From the NCBI GenBank assembly GCA_905373195.1, contig CAJPSG010000082.1, positions 1 through 5,789 of the forward strand: 5,789 bases of DNA. The letters are read 5' to 3'. The notes beneath the pieces are model-generated. The model worked only from the letters and a program-made list of their open reading frames with translations. It had not been told where the DNA came from and did no database searches. Source of the DNA: Kingella oralis (GTDB taxonomy: Bacteria > Pseudomonadota > Gammaproteobacteria > Burkholderiales > Neisseriaceae). Each line of letters opens with the position of its first letter. Position 1 is the stretch's first letter. Shown piece by piece: positions 1 to 5,598 of this stretch. The translations under genes were made by a program, and so were the position numbers.

Positions 1-490
1 AGTCAGTACAAACAAAACAAACTGATTGAGCTATTCGTAGCAGGTGTAACTGCCCGTACAGCTGCCGAATTGGCAAATGTCAACAAAAGCACGGCTGCCT
101 ATTACTTCCACCGCCTACGTCTGCTCATTTACCAAAACAGCAGCCATTTGGAAATGTTTGACAGCGACCCTGTTACCGATTATTCGAGAGCAGGTTACAC
201 CCGACAGCATCGTTTATACCGATTGCTATAAGAGCTATGACGTATTGGACGTGAGCGAATTTAACCATTTCCGCATCAACCACCGCACACATTTTGCTGA
301 AAAGCAAAACCACATTAACGGAATCGAGAACTTTTGGAGTCAGGCAAAACGGCATTTGCGTAAGTTCAACGGCATTCCGAAAGAGCATTTTGAACTGTAT
401 TTAAAGGAGTGCGAATGGCGTTTTAACAACAGTGAAATCAAAGTTCAAATTTCCATTTTAAAACAATTGGTAAGAAGTAATTTATCCTAG
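1..490 (+). pseudogene. IS1595-family transposase, internally deleted and frameshifted
   Basis: Two reading frames together give one transposase. Frame 1 (bases 1-162) encodes the N-terminal DNA-binding part, beginning SQYKQNKLIELFVAGVTA and ending HLEMFD; the true start lies a few codons upstream of the window. From about base 164 homology continues in frame 2 (TLLPIIREQV...) to the TAG at 488-490. The second half keeps one catalytic Asp (VYTDCYKSYD) and the later Glu (GIENFW) with a Lys seven residues on, as in the DDE-K arrangement of the IS1016 group. The middle segment, which in the family carries the first catalytic Asp and a YFGG motif, is missing; from memory of intact relatives this is roughly 45-50 codons. 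Frame 1 stops soon after the junction, at the TAA at 229-231. The ATG at 77 opens the second frame by chance and would not make a working enzyme. Confidence 0.9.
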
Positions 491-507
491 TTATCTAGGA
501 CAGCCCC
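486..507 (-). repeat. Right terminal inverted repeat of the insertion sequence
   Basis: On the minus strand the element end starts GGGGCTGTCCTAG and continues into a small dyad (CCTAG / CTAGG at 486-490 and 495-499) that overlaps the transposase stop codon. Position and sequence fit an IS1016-type end. The partner repeat is not in the window, so the exact boundary is inferred from family knowledge. Confidence 0.7.
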
Positions 508-541
508 ATGTTTTAAATGCCAATTTGGTTTCGCTGGAACC

Positions 542-577
542 CGTTTTAACTTTGTGGCAGCCTTCGTTTTAACTTTG
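542..577 (+). repeat. 13-bp direct repeat, two copies 23 bp apart
   Basis: CGTTTTAACTTTG occurs at 542-554 and again at 565-577. It lies between the insertion sequence and the guaA terminator, with no gene across it. Function unknown; it may be a small duplication. Confidence 0.7.
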
Positions 578-597
578 CAAAAGCGCGTAAACCCGTT

Positions 598-609
598 TTC
601 AGGCTGCCT
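598..609 (-). repeat. DNA uptake sequence (AG-kingDUS type)
   Basis: Exact AGGCAGCCTGAA on the minus strand. It is the outermost of three alternating copies downstream of guaA and forms an inverted repeat with the copy at 624-635 (14-base arms at 596-609 and 624-637, 14-base loop). Confidence 0.85.
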
Positions 610-623
610 AATGTGTACACCAA

Positions 624-635
624 AGGCAGCCTGAA
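624..635 (+). repeat. DNA uptake sequence (AG-kingDUS type)
   Basis: Exact AGGCAGCCTGAA on the plus strand. It is the middle copy of the triplet and can pair with either neighbour (598-609 or 644-655). Confidence 0.85.
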
Positions 636-643
636 AACCCACT

Positions 644-655
644 TTCAGGCTGCCT
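644..655 (-). repeat. DNA uptake sequence (AG-kingDUS type)
   Basis: Exact AGGCAGCCTGAA on the minus strand, 10 bases beyond the guaA stop codon. It forms the first arm of the tight guaA terminator hairpin. Confidence 0.85.
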
Positions 656-665
656 CAACCCTGCC

Positions 666-2228
666 TCACTCCCACTCAATCGTGGCAGGCGGCTTGCCGC
701 TCACGTCATACACCACACGGTTAATCCCGCGCACCTCGTTAATAATCCGATTAGACACGCGCCCCAGCAGCGCATACGGCAGCTCCGCCCAATGCGCCGT
801 CATAAAATCGCTGGTAATCACCGCCCGCAAAGCCACCACATAATCATAAGTGCGCCCATCGCCCATCACGCCCACCGACTTCACCGGCAAAAACACCGCA
901 AACGCTTGGCTGGTCAAATCATACCAAGACACGCCGTTTTCATCGGTGGTGTTGCGCAATTCCTCAATAAAAATCGCGTCCGCTTGGCGCAGCAAATCCG
1001 CATATTCGCGCTTCACTTCGCCCAAAATCCGCACACCCAAGCCCGGCCCGGGAAACGGGTGGCGATACACCATTTCGCGCGGCAAACCCAACGCCATGCC
1101 CAGTTCGCGCACTTCGTCCTTAAACAAATCGCGCAAAGGTTCCAGCAGCTTCAAATTCATGTTGTCAGGCAGCCCGCCCACGTTGTGATGCGATTTAATC
1201 GCATGAGCCTTTTTCGTTTTCGCCCCCGCCGATTCAATCACATCAGGATAAATCGTGCCCTGCGCCAGCCATTTTGCCTGAGTGAGCTTTTTTTCTTCCG
1301 CATCAAACACTTCAATAAATTCCGCGCCGATGATTTTGCGTTTTTGCTCAGGGTCGGTAACGCCCGCCAGCTTCGCCATAAACTGCGCGCTCGCGTCCAC
1401 ATGCACCACCTTCACGCCCAAATTCTGCGCGAACATCTGCATCACATTCTTGCCTTCGTCCAAGCGCAGCAAGCCGTGGTCAACAAACACGCAGGTTAAT
1501 TGGTCGCCAATCGCCCGATGAATCAACGCCGCCGCCACCGAGCTGTCCACCCCGCCCGACAAGCCCAAAATCACCTCATCGCTGCCCACTTGCGCGCGGA
1601 TTTTCGCCACCGCTTCGTCAATATAATTCGGCATCGTCCAGCTTGGGTTGGCACCGCAAATGTCCAGCACAAAGCGGTTAAGCAACGCGCGACCCTGCTT
1701 GGTGTGGGTAACTTCGGGGTGAAATTGAATGCCGTAAAAACGCTTCGCGCTGTTTTCCATCATCGCAATCGGGCAAGACGGCGTATGCCCCGTGATACGA
1801 AAGCCCTGAGGCAGCCTGAAAACCTTATCGCCGTGGCTCATCCACACGTCCAGCGTATTGGGCGCATCTTCAATGCCGCGCGTTAAATCGCCCTCTTCCG
1901 TGTGCACCTGCGCATAGCCAAACTCGCGCTGATTGCCCGCCTGCACTTCGCCGCCCAAATGATGCGCCATAAACTGCATGCCATAGCAAATCCCCAACAC
2001 GGGCACGCCCAAATCAAACAGCCCCGTGTCTGCCTGATAATCCGAGTCATACACCGAATTGGGCCCGCCCGATAAAATAATCCCCTTAGGATTAAACGCC
2101 TTAATATCCGCCAGCGGCATATCATAAGGATGTAATTCGCAATAAACATGCGCCTCGCGTACGCGGCGAGCGATAAGCTGGGTTACTTGCGAGCCGAAAT
2201 CTAAAATCAGAATTTTGTCTTGGGTCAT
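666..2228 (-). CDS. guaA: GMP synthase (glutamine-hydrolysing)
   Basis: A 520-residue cytoplasmic enzyme that converts XMP to GMP using ATP and ammonia from glutamine, the last step of de novo guanine nucleotide synthesis. The N-terminal class I glutamine amidotransferase domain (about 1-190) has nucleophile Cys81 in GICYGMQ, with His170 and Glu172 in QFHPE completing the triad. The ATP pyrophosphatase domain follows, with P-loop [10 protein letters not shown] at 221-230. The C-terminal dimerisation domain contains [16 protein letters not shown] and ends KPPATIEWE, typical of the family. Length is close to the E. coli enzyme (about 525). I chose ATG at 2228 because [14 protein letters not shown] is the conserved N-terminus; an upstream TTG would add 18 unrelated residues. 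The ribosome site is weak (AAGA, 9-base spacing). No frameshift or missing residue was seen. It is transcribed alone, away from the rest of the window. Confidence 0.98.
   Translation of the reverse strand: MTQDKILILDFGSQVTQLIARRVREAHVYCELHPYDMPLADIKAFNPKGIILSGGPNSVYDSDYQADTGLFDLGVPVLGICYGMQFMAHHLGGEVQAGNQREFGYAQVHTEEGDLTRGIEDAPNTLDVWMSHGDKVFRLPQGFRITGHTPSCPIAMMENSAKRFYGIQFHPEVTHTKQGRALLNRFVLDICGANPSWTMPNYIDEAVAKIRAQVGSDEVILGLSGGVDSSVAAALIHRAIGDQLTCVFVDHGLLRLDEGKNVMQMFAQNLGVKVVHVDASAQFMAKLAGVTDPEQKRKIIGAEFIEVFDAEEKKLTQAKWLAQGTIYPDVIESAGAKTKKAHAIKSHHNVGGLPDNMNLKLLEPLRDLFKDEVRELGMALGLPREMVYRHPFPGPGLGVRILGEVKREYADLLRQADAIFIEELRNTTDENGVSWYDLTSQAFAVFLPVKSVGVMGDGRTYDYVVALRAVITSDFMTAHWAELPYALLGRVSNRIINEVRGINRVVYDVSGKPPATIEWE
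1809..1820 (+). repeat. DNA uptake sequence inside guaA
   Basis: Exact AGGCAGCCTGAA on the strand opposite guaA, covering codons 137-140 (FRLP) in the linker after the amidotransferase core. It is the only exact copy inside a coding region in the window. Confidence 0.8.
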
Positions 2229-2304
2229 AATGTTTAATCTTGTAAAGAAAAAGAAAGAATTGTGGCGCGATTGGCAACACAATAAGGGCAGAAAAACCGC
2301 GCAT

Positions 2305-2313
2305 ATTTTAGCA
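2305..2313 (-). promoter_or_regulatory. Candidate extended -10 promoter of guaA
   Basis: The minus strand reads TGCTAAAAT: a TGn extension plus TAAAAT, five of six matches to TATAAT. The -35 position holds TCCTGA at 17-bp spacing, a poor match, which is tolerated in extended -10 promoters. Transcription would start near 2298, giving a leader of about 70 bases before the guaA ATG. Inferred from sequence only. Confidence 0.4.
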
Positions 2314-2534
2314 TAATGGATTGAAATTCAGGACTTAACTATCACAGCAAACCCAAAAACAACTCCGCCATACTAACCATAACCAATTATTTTTTAACAA
2401 AAATTAAAATAAACCAACAAACCACCCTGTTTACCAACCCATACAAACGCAAACCTATCTCATTATTTCAACAGCCAGAATTGGGTAAACAATCACAGCT
2501 TTTACCTTTACTAAATAAGGCACTAGTTTTATAA

Positions 2535-2560
2535 TTTGCTCCTAGTTCCTAGGCAGCAAA
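2535..2560. other. Stem-loop of unknown role
   Basis: Arms TTTGCTCCTAG (2535-2545) and CTAGG-C-AGCAAA (2549-2560) pair over 11 bp with one bulged C (2554) and a TTC loop. Neither flank has a T-run, so it does not look like an intrinsic terminator. Its core resembles the insertion-sequence end at 485-504 (CCTAGTT..CTAGG..CAGC), so it may be a decayed element end or a protein-binding site. Confidence 0.5.
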
Positions 2561-2641
2561 ACAAACCAGCAAGCGAATTTGTACTGGCTAGTGGGAACCT
2601 GGTAACGAATAGGCAATACATCCGTATGCCTTATGTTTATT

Positions 2642-2670
2642 TTGGTTAAACCGCTATTTTGCGGTATAAA
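2642..2670 (+). promoter_or_regulatory. Candidate sigma-70 promoter of the Roadblock-like gene
   Basis: TTGGTT (2642-2647) and TATAAA (2665-2670) are separated by exactly 17 bases, just upstream of a gene with a good ribosome site. The -10 matches the consensus at five of six positions and the -35 at three. The spacer contains the dyad ACCGC-6-GCGGT (2650-2665), a possible operator. Confidence 0.5.
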
Positions 2671-2698
2671 TTTTATTTAAATTTTACGGAGTTTTATT

Positions 2699-3058
2699 AT
2701 GAACTATGAAGGTGCAGTATCAGAATTGTTAAATGTTGATGGCGCGTTGGCTGCTGCCGTTGTGGATTTTGCCAGCGGTATGCTGTTGGCTGGTAACGGC
2801 ACTTCTGGCATTGATTTGGAAATCGCTGCCGCAGGTAACACCGAAGTGATGCGTGCCAAAATGAAAACCATGCAAATGCTTGGTTTGAAAGACAGCATTG
2901 AAGACATCTTGATTACTTTGGGCAAACAATACCACCTGTTGCGCCCATTGGCTAAACACGAAGGCTTGTTCCTTTACACCGTGTTGGATCGTTCAAAATC
3001 TAACTTGGCTTTGGCTCGCCGCGCGTTGATTGATACTGAACGCCACTTGGACGCTTAA
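2699..3058 (+). CDS. Roadblock/LC7-like domain protein, function unknown
   Basis: A 119-residue soluble protein with no signal peptide or membrane segment. Its layout fits one Roadblock/LC7 (MglB-like) fold: first strand pair ALAAAVVDFASGMLLAG (16-32), a long helix with AAAGNTEVMRAKMKTMQMLG (43-62), strands EDILITLGKQYHLLRPL (68-84) and GLFLYTVLDRS (89-99), then a final helix NLALARRALIDTERHL (102-117). The pattern of strand, SG turn, long helix, paired strands and a NLALAR-type helix is what I know from that family, whose members often bind small GTPases or act as scaffolds; the family call is by eye. I see no partner GTPase gene nearby, so the role is open. GGAG (2688-2691) lies 7 bases before the ATG. 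The gene has its own likely promoter and a strong terminator, so it is probably monocistronic. Confidence 0.85.
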   Translation: MNYEGAVSELLNVDGALAAAVVDFASGMLLAGNGTSGIDLEIAAAGNTEVMRAKMKTMQMLGLKDSIEDILITLGKQYHLLRPLAKHEGLFLYTVLDRSKSNLALARRALIDTERHLDA

Positions 3059-3078
3059 TTTAACCGTTCAACCCATTC

Positions 3079-3110
3079 AAAAACCGAGTGATTTTTCGCT
3101 CGGTTTTTTT
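3079..3110 (+). terminator. Rho-independent terminator of the Roadblock-like gene
   Basis: The stem AAACCGAGTG (3081-3090) pairs with CGCTCGGTTT (3097-3106), with one G-T wobble and a 6-base loop (3091-3096). It is followed by an uninterrupted T-run to 3110. It starts about 20 bases after the stop codon and insulates the acc genes from upstream transcription. Confidence 0.93.
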
Positions 3111-3351
3111 GCGACCAAACGAGTAGTAGAATAAAAAATCTAGCAAATCAATCACAAGCGTTTTGCCGCCAAGCAAGATGCGCATTTTGCTGCATTTTGC
3201 CGATATTTTGCTAGACTTTTGCGCCTAACTTCGCGAAAATTACTGTTTTTTGCGTGGCACAAAATAGCGTGTTCATCGCAACAGATTTGATTGAAAACCG
3301 CGTTTCAGGCTGCCTGAAACCACCCTTTTTTATTGTATAGGAATTGCCAAC
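3111..3351 (+). promoter_or_regulatory. accB upstream region with phased TTTTGC motifs
   Basis: 241 bases between the terminator and accB, with no ORF I can support; it must hold the acc promoter. TTTTGC occurs six times: at 3161, 3185, 3195, 3206, 3217 and 3248. Four consecutive copies are spaced 10-11 bases, one helical turn. An inverted repeat TCTAGCAAA (3139-3147) / TTTGCTAGA (3207-3215) overlaps this array. A weak promoter candidate is TTGCGA (3109-3114), 17 bases, TAAAAA (3132-3137); I do not see a convincing one. The region ends in the uptake-sequence palindrome at 3303-3319. Confidence 0.45.
3303..3319. repeat. Palindromic double uptake sequence upstream of accB
   Basis: TTTCAGGCTGCCTGAAA is symmetric except for its central base. 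It therefore carries AGGCAGCCTGAA on the minus strand (3304-3315) and AGGCTGCCTGAA on the plus strand (3307-3318). An identical copy, with three more shared bases on the left (GCG), lies just after accB. Confidence 0.85.
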
Positions 3352-3819
3352 ATGGATTTACGCAAACTGAAAAAACTGATTGATTTGGTTGAAGAATCAG
3401 GGATTGCTGAAATTGAAGTAACCGAGGGCGAAGAGAAAGTTCGTATCACACGCAGCGTGGCTGCGCCTGCGGTGCAAACGGTTTATGCGCCTGCCGCGCC
3501 TGTTCAGGCTGCCCCTGTGGCTGCTGCGCCTGCGCCATCGGCTGCCCCCGCCGCGCCTGCACCCGCCCCTGCGGCGCGCGATTTATCCAGCGCGCAAAAA
3601 TCACCGATGGTGGGCACGTTCTATCGCTCCGCTAGTCCTTCTGCGCCTGCGTTTGTGGAAGTGGGGCAAACGGTGAAAGCGGGCGACACGTTGTGCATCA
3701 TTGAAGCGATGAAGCTGATGAACGAAATTGAAGCGGAAAAATCGGGCGTGGTCAAAGAGATTTTGGTGGAAAACGGACAGCCTGTGGAATTTGGCGAGCC
3801 TTTGTTTATCATTGAATAA
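3352..3819 (+). CDS. accB: Biotin carboxyl carrier protein of acetyl-CoA carboxylase
   Basis: A 155-residue subunit of acetyl-CoA carboxylase that carries CO2 on biotin from AccC to the carboxyltransferase, for malonyl-CoA and fatty acid synthesis in the cytoplasm. The N-terminal segment (1-35, [20 protein letters not shown]) is the part that in the family contacts biotin carboxylase. A flexible Ala/Pro-rich linker spans about 37-75. The biotinyl domain (about 80-155) contains the EAMKLMNEI motif with biotin acceptor Lys121, 34 residues before the C-terminus, as in E. coli BCCP (156 residues, Lys122). [22 protein letters not shown] includes the protruding-thumb segment typical of bacterial AccB. 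AGGA (3339-3342) lies 9 bases before the ATG. It is the first gene of a probable accB-membrane protein-accC unit. No defects were seen. The linker contains an 11/12 match to an uptake sequence (3503-3514). Confidence 0.98.
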   Translation: MDLRKLKKLIDLVEESGIAEIEVTEGEEKVRITRSVAAPAVQTVYAPAAPVQAAPVAAAPAPSAAPAAPAPAPAARDLSSAQKSPMVGTFYRSASPSAPAFVEVGQTVKAGDTLCIIEAMKLMNEIEAEKSGVVKEILVENGQPVEFGEPLFIIE

Positions 3820-3823
3820 TGCG

Positions 3824-3840
3824 TTTCAGGCTGCCTGAAA
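3824..3840. repeat. Palindromic double uptake sequence downstream of accB
   Basis: TTTCAGGCTGCCTGAAA again, with AGGCAGCCTGAA on the minus strand (3825-3836) and AGGCTGCCTGAA on the plus strand (3828-3839). It begins 5 bases after the accB stop and its last base abuts the ribosome site of the next gene. It could fold into a 6-bp stem with a 5-base loop, but no T-run follows, so full termination here is unlikely. Confidence 0.85.
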
Positions 3841-3853
3841 AAGGATAATACTC

Positions 3854-4048
3854 ATGCGTTTCATCTTGGCTTTATTGGTGCCGTGGCTGCAATTTTTCAC
3901 CATTGGCAAGCCCATTTCTGGGCTGATTTGTTTGTTTTTGCAAATCACGATTATCGGCTGGCTGCCTGCCACTATTTGGTCGGTTTACGCGCTGAGCCAA
4001 TATAAAACCGACCAAAAAATTCGCCGCGCGTTTAATGAGCGTGATTGA
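3854..4048 (+). CDS. Small membrane protein, YqaE/Pmp3-like
   Basis: A 64-residue, strongly hydrophobic protein. The N-terminal hydrophobic stretch (about 3-17, FILALLVPWLQFFTI) leads into a GKP turn (18-20) and a longer hydrophobic stretch (about 21-47) containing LQITIIGWLPATIWSVYAL. A charged tail (KTDQKIRRAFNERD) ends the protein. The two-helix layout and the GW-P-xIW pattern recall the YqaE/Pmp3 (UPF0057) family of inner-membrane proteolipids, associated in other organisms with membrane potential and stress; I assign the family by resemblance, not by search. AAGGA (3841-3845) sits 8 bases before the ATG, directly after the uptake palindrome. The gene lies 34 bases after accB and 75 before accC on the same strand, so co-transcription is likely. 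Any link to fatty acid synthesis is speculative. Confidence 0.85.
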   Translation: MRFILALLVPWLQFFTIGKPISGLICLFLQITIIGWLPATIWSVYALSQYKTDQKIRRAFNERD

Positions 4049-4059
4049 GGCAGCCTGAA
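4048..4059 (+). repeat. DNA uptake sequence overlapping a stop codon
   Basis: Exact AGGCAGCCTGAA whose first base is the last base of the membrane-protein TGA stop (4046-4048). It is a single copy without an inverted partner, so it is not expected to terminate transcription before accC. Confidence 0.85.
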
Positions 4060-4123
4060 AACCGATGACTTCACAGTTCAAACGCGTTTACGAGCTTTTG
4101 CGCAGCCAAAATAGGAAAATCTT

Positions 4124-5491
4124 ATGTTGAAAAAAGTTTTAATCGCCAACCGAGGCGAAATTGCTTTGCGTGTGTTACGCGCCTGCCGCGAGATGGGCAT
4201 CGCCACCGTTGCCGTGCATTCCGAAGCCGATAAAGACAGCTTGCACGTTAAGCTGGCGGATGAAAGCGTGTGCATTGGACCCGCACCCAGCCCGCAAAGC
4301 TATTTGCACATCCCCTCCATCATCGCCGCTGCCGAGGTTACGGGCGCGGATGCAATTCACCCTGGCTACGGTTTTTTGGCGGAAAACGCCAATTTTGCCG
4401 AGCAAGTGGAAAATTCGGGCTTTGTGTTTATTGGCCCACGCGCCGATACCATCCGTTTGATGGGCGACAAAGTGTCTGCCAAAAAGGCGATGATTGAAGC
4501 GGGTGTGCCGTGCGTGCCAGGGTCGGAAGGGGCGTTGTCGGGCGTACCGAGCGAGATTTTGAAAACGGCGGATAAGGTGGGCTTCCCTGTCATCATCAAG
4601 GCATCAGGCGGCGGCGGTGGGCGCGGTATGCGCGTGGTGGAAAAGAAAGAGGATTTGCTCAAAGCGGTGGAAATGACCCGCGCCGAGGCAGAAGCGGCGT
4701 TTGGCAACCCGATGGTGTATATGGAACGCTTTTTGCAGCGTCCGCGCCATGTGGAAGTGCAAGTATTGGCGGATGAGCACGGCAATGCGATTTATTTGGG
4801 CGAGCGCGATTGCTCCATGCAACGCCGTCATCAAAAGATTATTGAAGAAGCCCCTGCGCCGTTTATCACGCCTGCGGAGCGCAAGAAAATTGGCGAAGCG
4901 TGTGTGGCAGCGTGTAAACGCATTGGCTATCGCGGCGCGGGCACGTTTGAGTTTTTGTATGAAGACGGCGAATTTTTCTTTATTGAGATGAACACGCGCG
5001 TGCAAGTGGAGCATCCTGTAACCGAGCTGATTACGGGCGTGGACATTGTGCAGGAACAACTGCGCGTGGCAGCGGGTTTGCCGTTGCAATACAAACAAAA
5101 AGACATTGTGATTGAAGGCCATGCGTTTGAATGCCGCATCAATGCGGAAGACCCGTACACCTTTATCCCTAGCCCTGGGGTGATTGAAAGCTGCCATTTA
5201 CCTGGTGGCTTTGGCATCCGCGTGGACAGCCATATTTATCAGGGCTACCGCATTCCGCCCAACTACGACAGCCTAATTGGCAAAATTTGCGTGCATGGCA
5301 AAGACCGCGCGCAAGCGATGGCGAAAATGCGCGTGGCGATGGCGGAATTGACGGTGGACGGCATTAAAACCAATGCGCCGTTGCACCGCGAGCTGTTTAA
5401 CGATACGGGCTTTGCGCAAGGCGGCGTGAGCATTCATTATTTGGAGCATTGGTTGGAAGAGCGCAAAGCGCGGATGCGCAGCGAGAAGTAA
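4124..5491 (+). CDS. accC: Biotin carboxylase subunit of acetyl-CoA carboxylase
   Basis: A 455-residue ATP-grasp enzyme that carboxylates the biotin on AccB with bicarbonate and ATP. Numbering runs parallel to E. coli AccC (449 residues), and the residues known for that enzyme are all present: Lys116 and Lys159 (ATP), glycine loop SGGGGGRGM (161-169), Glu201, His209, Gln233, His236 and Lys238, metal ligands Glu276 and Glu288, then Asn290, Arg292, Gln294 and Glu296 in [14 protein letters not shown], and Arg338 near biotin. The N-terminal domain starts [29 protein letters not shown] is at 79-88. The C-terminal domain ends with a short charged tail ([12 protein letters not shown]). AGGA (4113-4116) lies 7 bases before the ATG. 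It follows accB with one small gene between them and is followed by an uptake-sequence terminator. Intact. Confidence 0.98.
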   Translation: MLKKVLIANRGEIALRVLRACREMGIATVAVHSEADKDSLHVKLADESVCIGPAPSPQSYLHIPSIIAAAEVTGADAIHPGYGFLAENANFAEQVENSGFVFIGPRADTIRLMGDKVSAKKAMIEAGVPCVPGSEGALSGVPSEILKTADKVGFPVIIKASGGGGGRGMRVVEKKEDLLKAVEMTRAEAEAAFGNPMVYMERFLQRPRHVEVQVLADEHGNAIYLGERDCSMQRRHQKIIEEAPAPFITPAERKKIGEACVAACKRIGYRGAGTFEFLYEDGEFFFIEMNTRVQVEHPVTELITGVDIVQEQLRVAAGLPLQYKQKDIVIEGHAFECRINAEDPYTFIPSPGVIESCHLPGGFGIRVDSHIYQGYRIPPNYDSLIGKICVHGKDRAQAMAKMRVAMAELTVDGIKTNAPLHRELFNDTGFAQGGVSIHYLEHWLEERKARMRSEK

Positions 5492-5504
5492 GTTTGAGAT
5501 AAAT

Positions 5505-5516
5505 AGGCAGCCTGAA
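5505..5516 (+). repeat. DNA uptake sequence (AG-kingDUS type)
   Basis: Exact AGGCAGCCTGAA, 13 bases after the accC stop. First of three alternating copies. Confidence 0.85.
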
Positions 5517-5558
5517 AATGGAAAATGGTTTGAGCTTGGCTAAACCTGTTTATCCGTT

Positions 5559-5570
5559 TTCAGGCTGCCT
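5559..5570 (-). repeat. DNA uptake sequence (AG-kingDUS type)
   Basis: Exact AGGCAGCCTGAA on the minus strand. Middle copy of the triplet after accC; it can pair with either neighbour. Confidence 0.85.
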
Positions 5571-5586
5571 TTGTATGCCAACCAAT

Positions 5587-5598
5587 AGGCAGCCTGAA
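5587..5598 (+). repeat. DNA uptake sequence (AG-kingDUS type)
   Basis: Exact AGGCAGCCTGAA, 24 bases before the start codon of the nucleotidyltransferase gene. Third copy of the triplet. Confidence 0.85.

Larger units (their letters stand above)
1..507 (+). mobile_element. IS1595-family (IS1016-like) insertion sequence, right part, defective
   Basis: This is the right-hand part of a small insertion sequence carrying a single transposase gene in plus orientation. The family is assigned from the transposase remnant (helix-turn-helix start, then a YTD...GIENFW...K catalytic half) and from the right end. That end, read on the minus strand, begins GGGGCTGTCCTAG, the style of terminus I know from IS1016-type elements. 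The left end lies outside the window. The 8 bases after the end, ATGTTTTA (508-515), would be the target duplication if this family's usual 8-bp duplication applies; confirming this needs the left flank. The element has lost part of its transposase and could move only with help from an intact copy elsewhere. Confidence 0.85.
624..655 (-). terminator. guaA terminator built from an inverted pair of uptake sequences
   Basis: Perfect 13-bp stem (624-636 with 643-655) and a 6-base loop (637-642), starting 10 bases after the guaA stop. On the guaA strand the stem is followed by TTGG, so the U-run is short. Inverted uptake-sequence pairs acting as terminators are well known in Neisseriaceae. A second, looser hairpin (596-609 with 624-637) overlaps it and competes for the middle arm. 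Confidence 0.8.
2229..2698. other. Divergent intergenic region between guaA and the Roadblock-like gene
   Basis: 470 bases without a supportable gene. The guaA-proximal part (2229-2340) carries the guaA leader and a likely promoter. Bases 2341-2520 are AT-rich with no feature I can name. Bases 2521-2665 are rich in dyads: a strong stem-loop at 2535-2560, an imperfect one at about 2609-2635 (ATAGGCA against TGCCTTAT), and ACCGC/GCGGT at 2650-2665 inside the promoter of the downstream gene. No tRNA, known riboswitch or CRISPR repeat was recognised. Confidence 0.6.
5505..5570 (+). terminator. Probable accC terminator from an inverted uptake-sequence pair
   Basis: Perfect 14-bp arms (5505-5518 and 5557-5570) enclose a 38-base loop. 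That loop itself folds: GGTTT-g-AGC (5527-5535) against GCTAAACC (5539-5546). The outer stem is followed by TTGT, a short U-run. A competing hairpin uses the second copy with the third (5558-5570 with 5587-5599, 16-base loop). Confidence 0.65.

Noticed and set aside
77..490. 137-codon ORF as an intact transposase
   Set aside because: Its first 28 codons are out of frame with the transposase N-terminus, which is encoded in frame 1. Only the part from about 164 is genuine, so it is a pseudogene fragment.
598..655. Clustered short repeats as a CRISPR array
   Set aside because: The repeats are 12-mers in alternating orientation with unequal spacers, matching uptake sequences and terminators and not direct CRISPR repeats.
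792..1499. Long plus-strand ORF (235 codons) opposite guaA
   Set aside because: It is fully antisense to an intact guaA. The product is rich in His, Arg and Ala with no domain pattern, as expected from the reverse of a codon-biased gene.
2229..2282. Longer guaA start giving 18 extra residues
   Set aside because: It begins with TTG, the added residues ([12 protein letters not shown]...) do not fit the GuaA N-terminus, and the likely leader occupies this stretch.
3255..3269. TGGCAC followed by AGC, resembling a sigma-54 promoter upstream of accB
   Set aside because: The GG-to-GC spacing is 9 rather than the required 10 bases and the -12 element is poor. Neisseriaceae also largely lack a working sigma-54.
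4604..5197. Minus-strand ORF of 197 codons opposite accC
   Set aside because: It lies wholly inside the conserved accC gene on the other strand, and its composition is typical of a shadow frame with no recognisable motifs.
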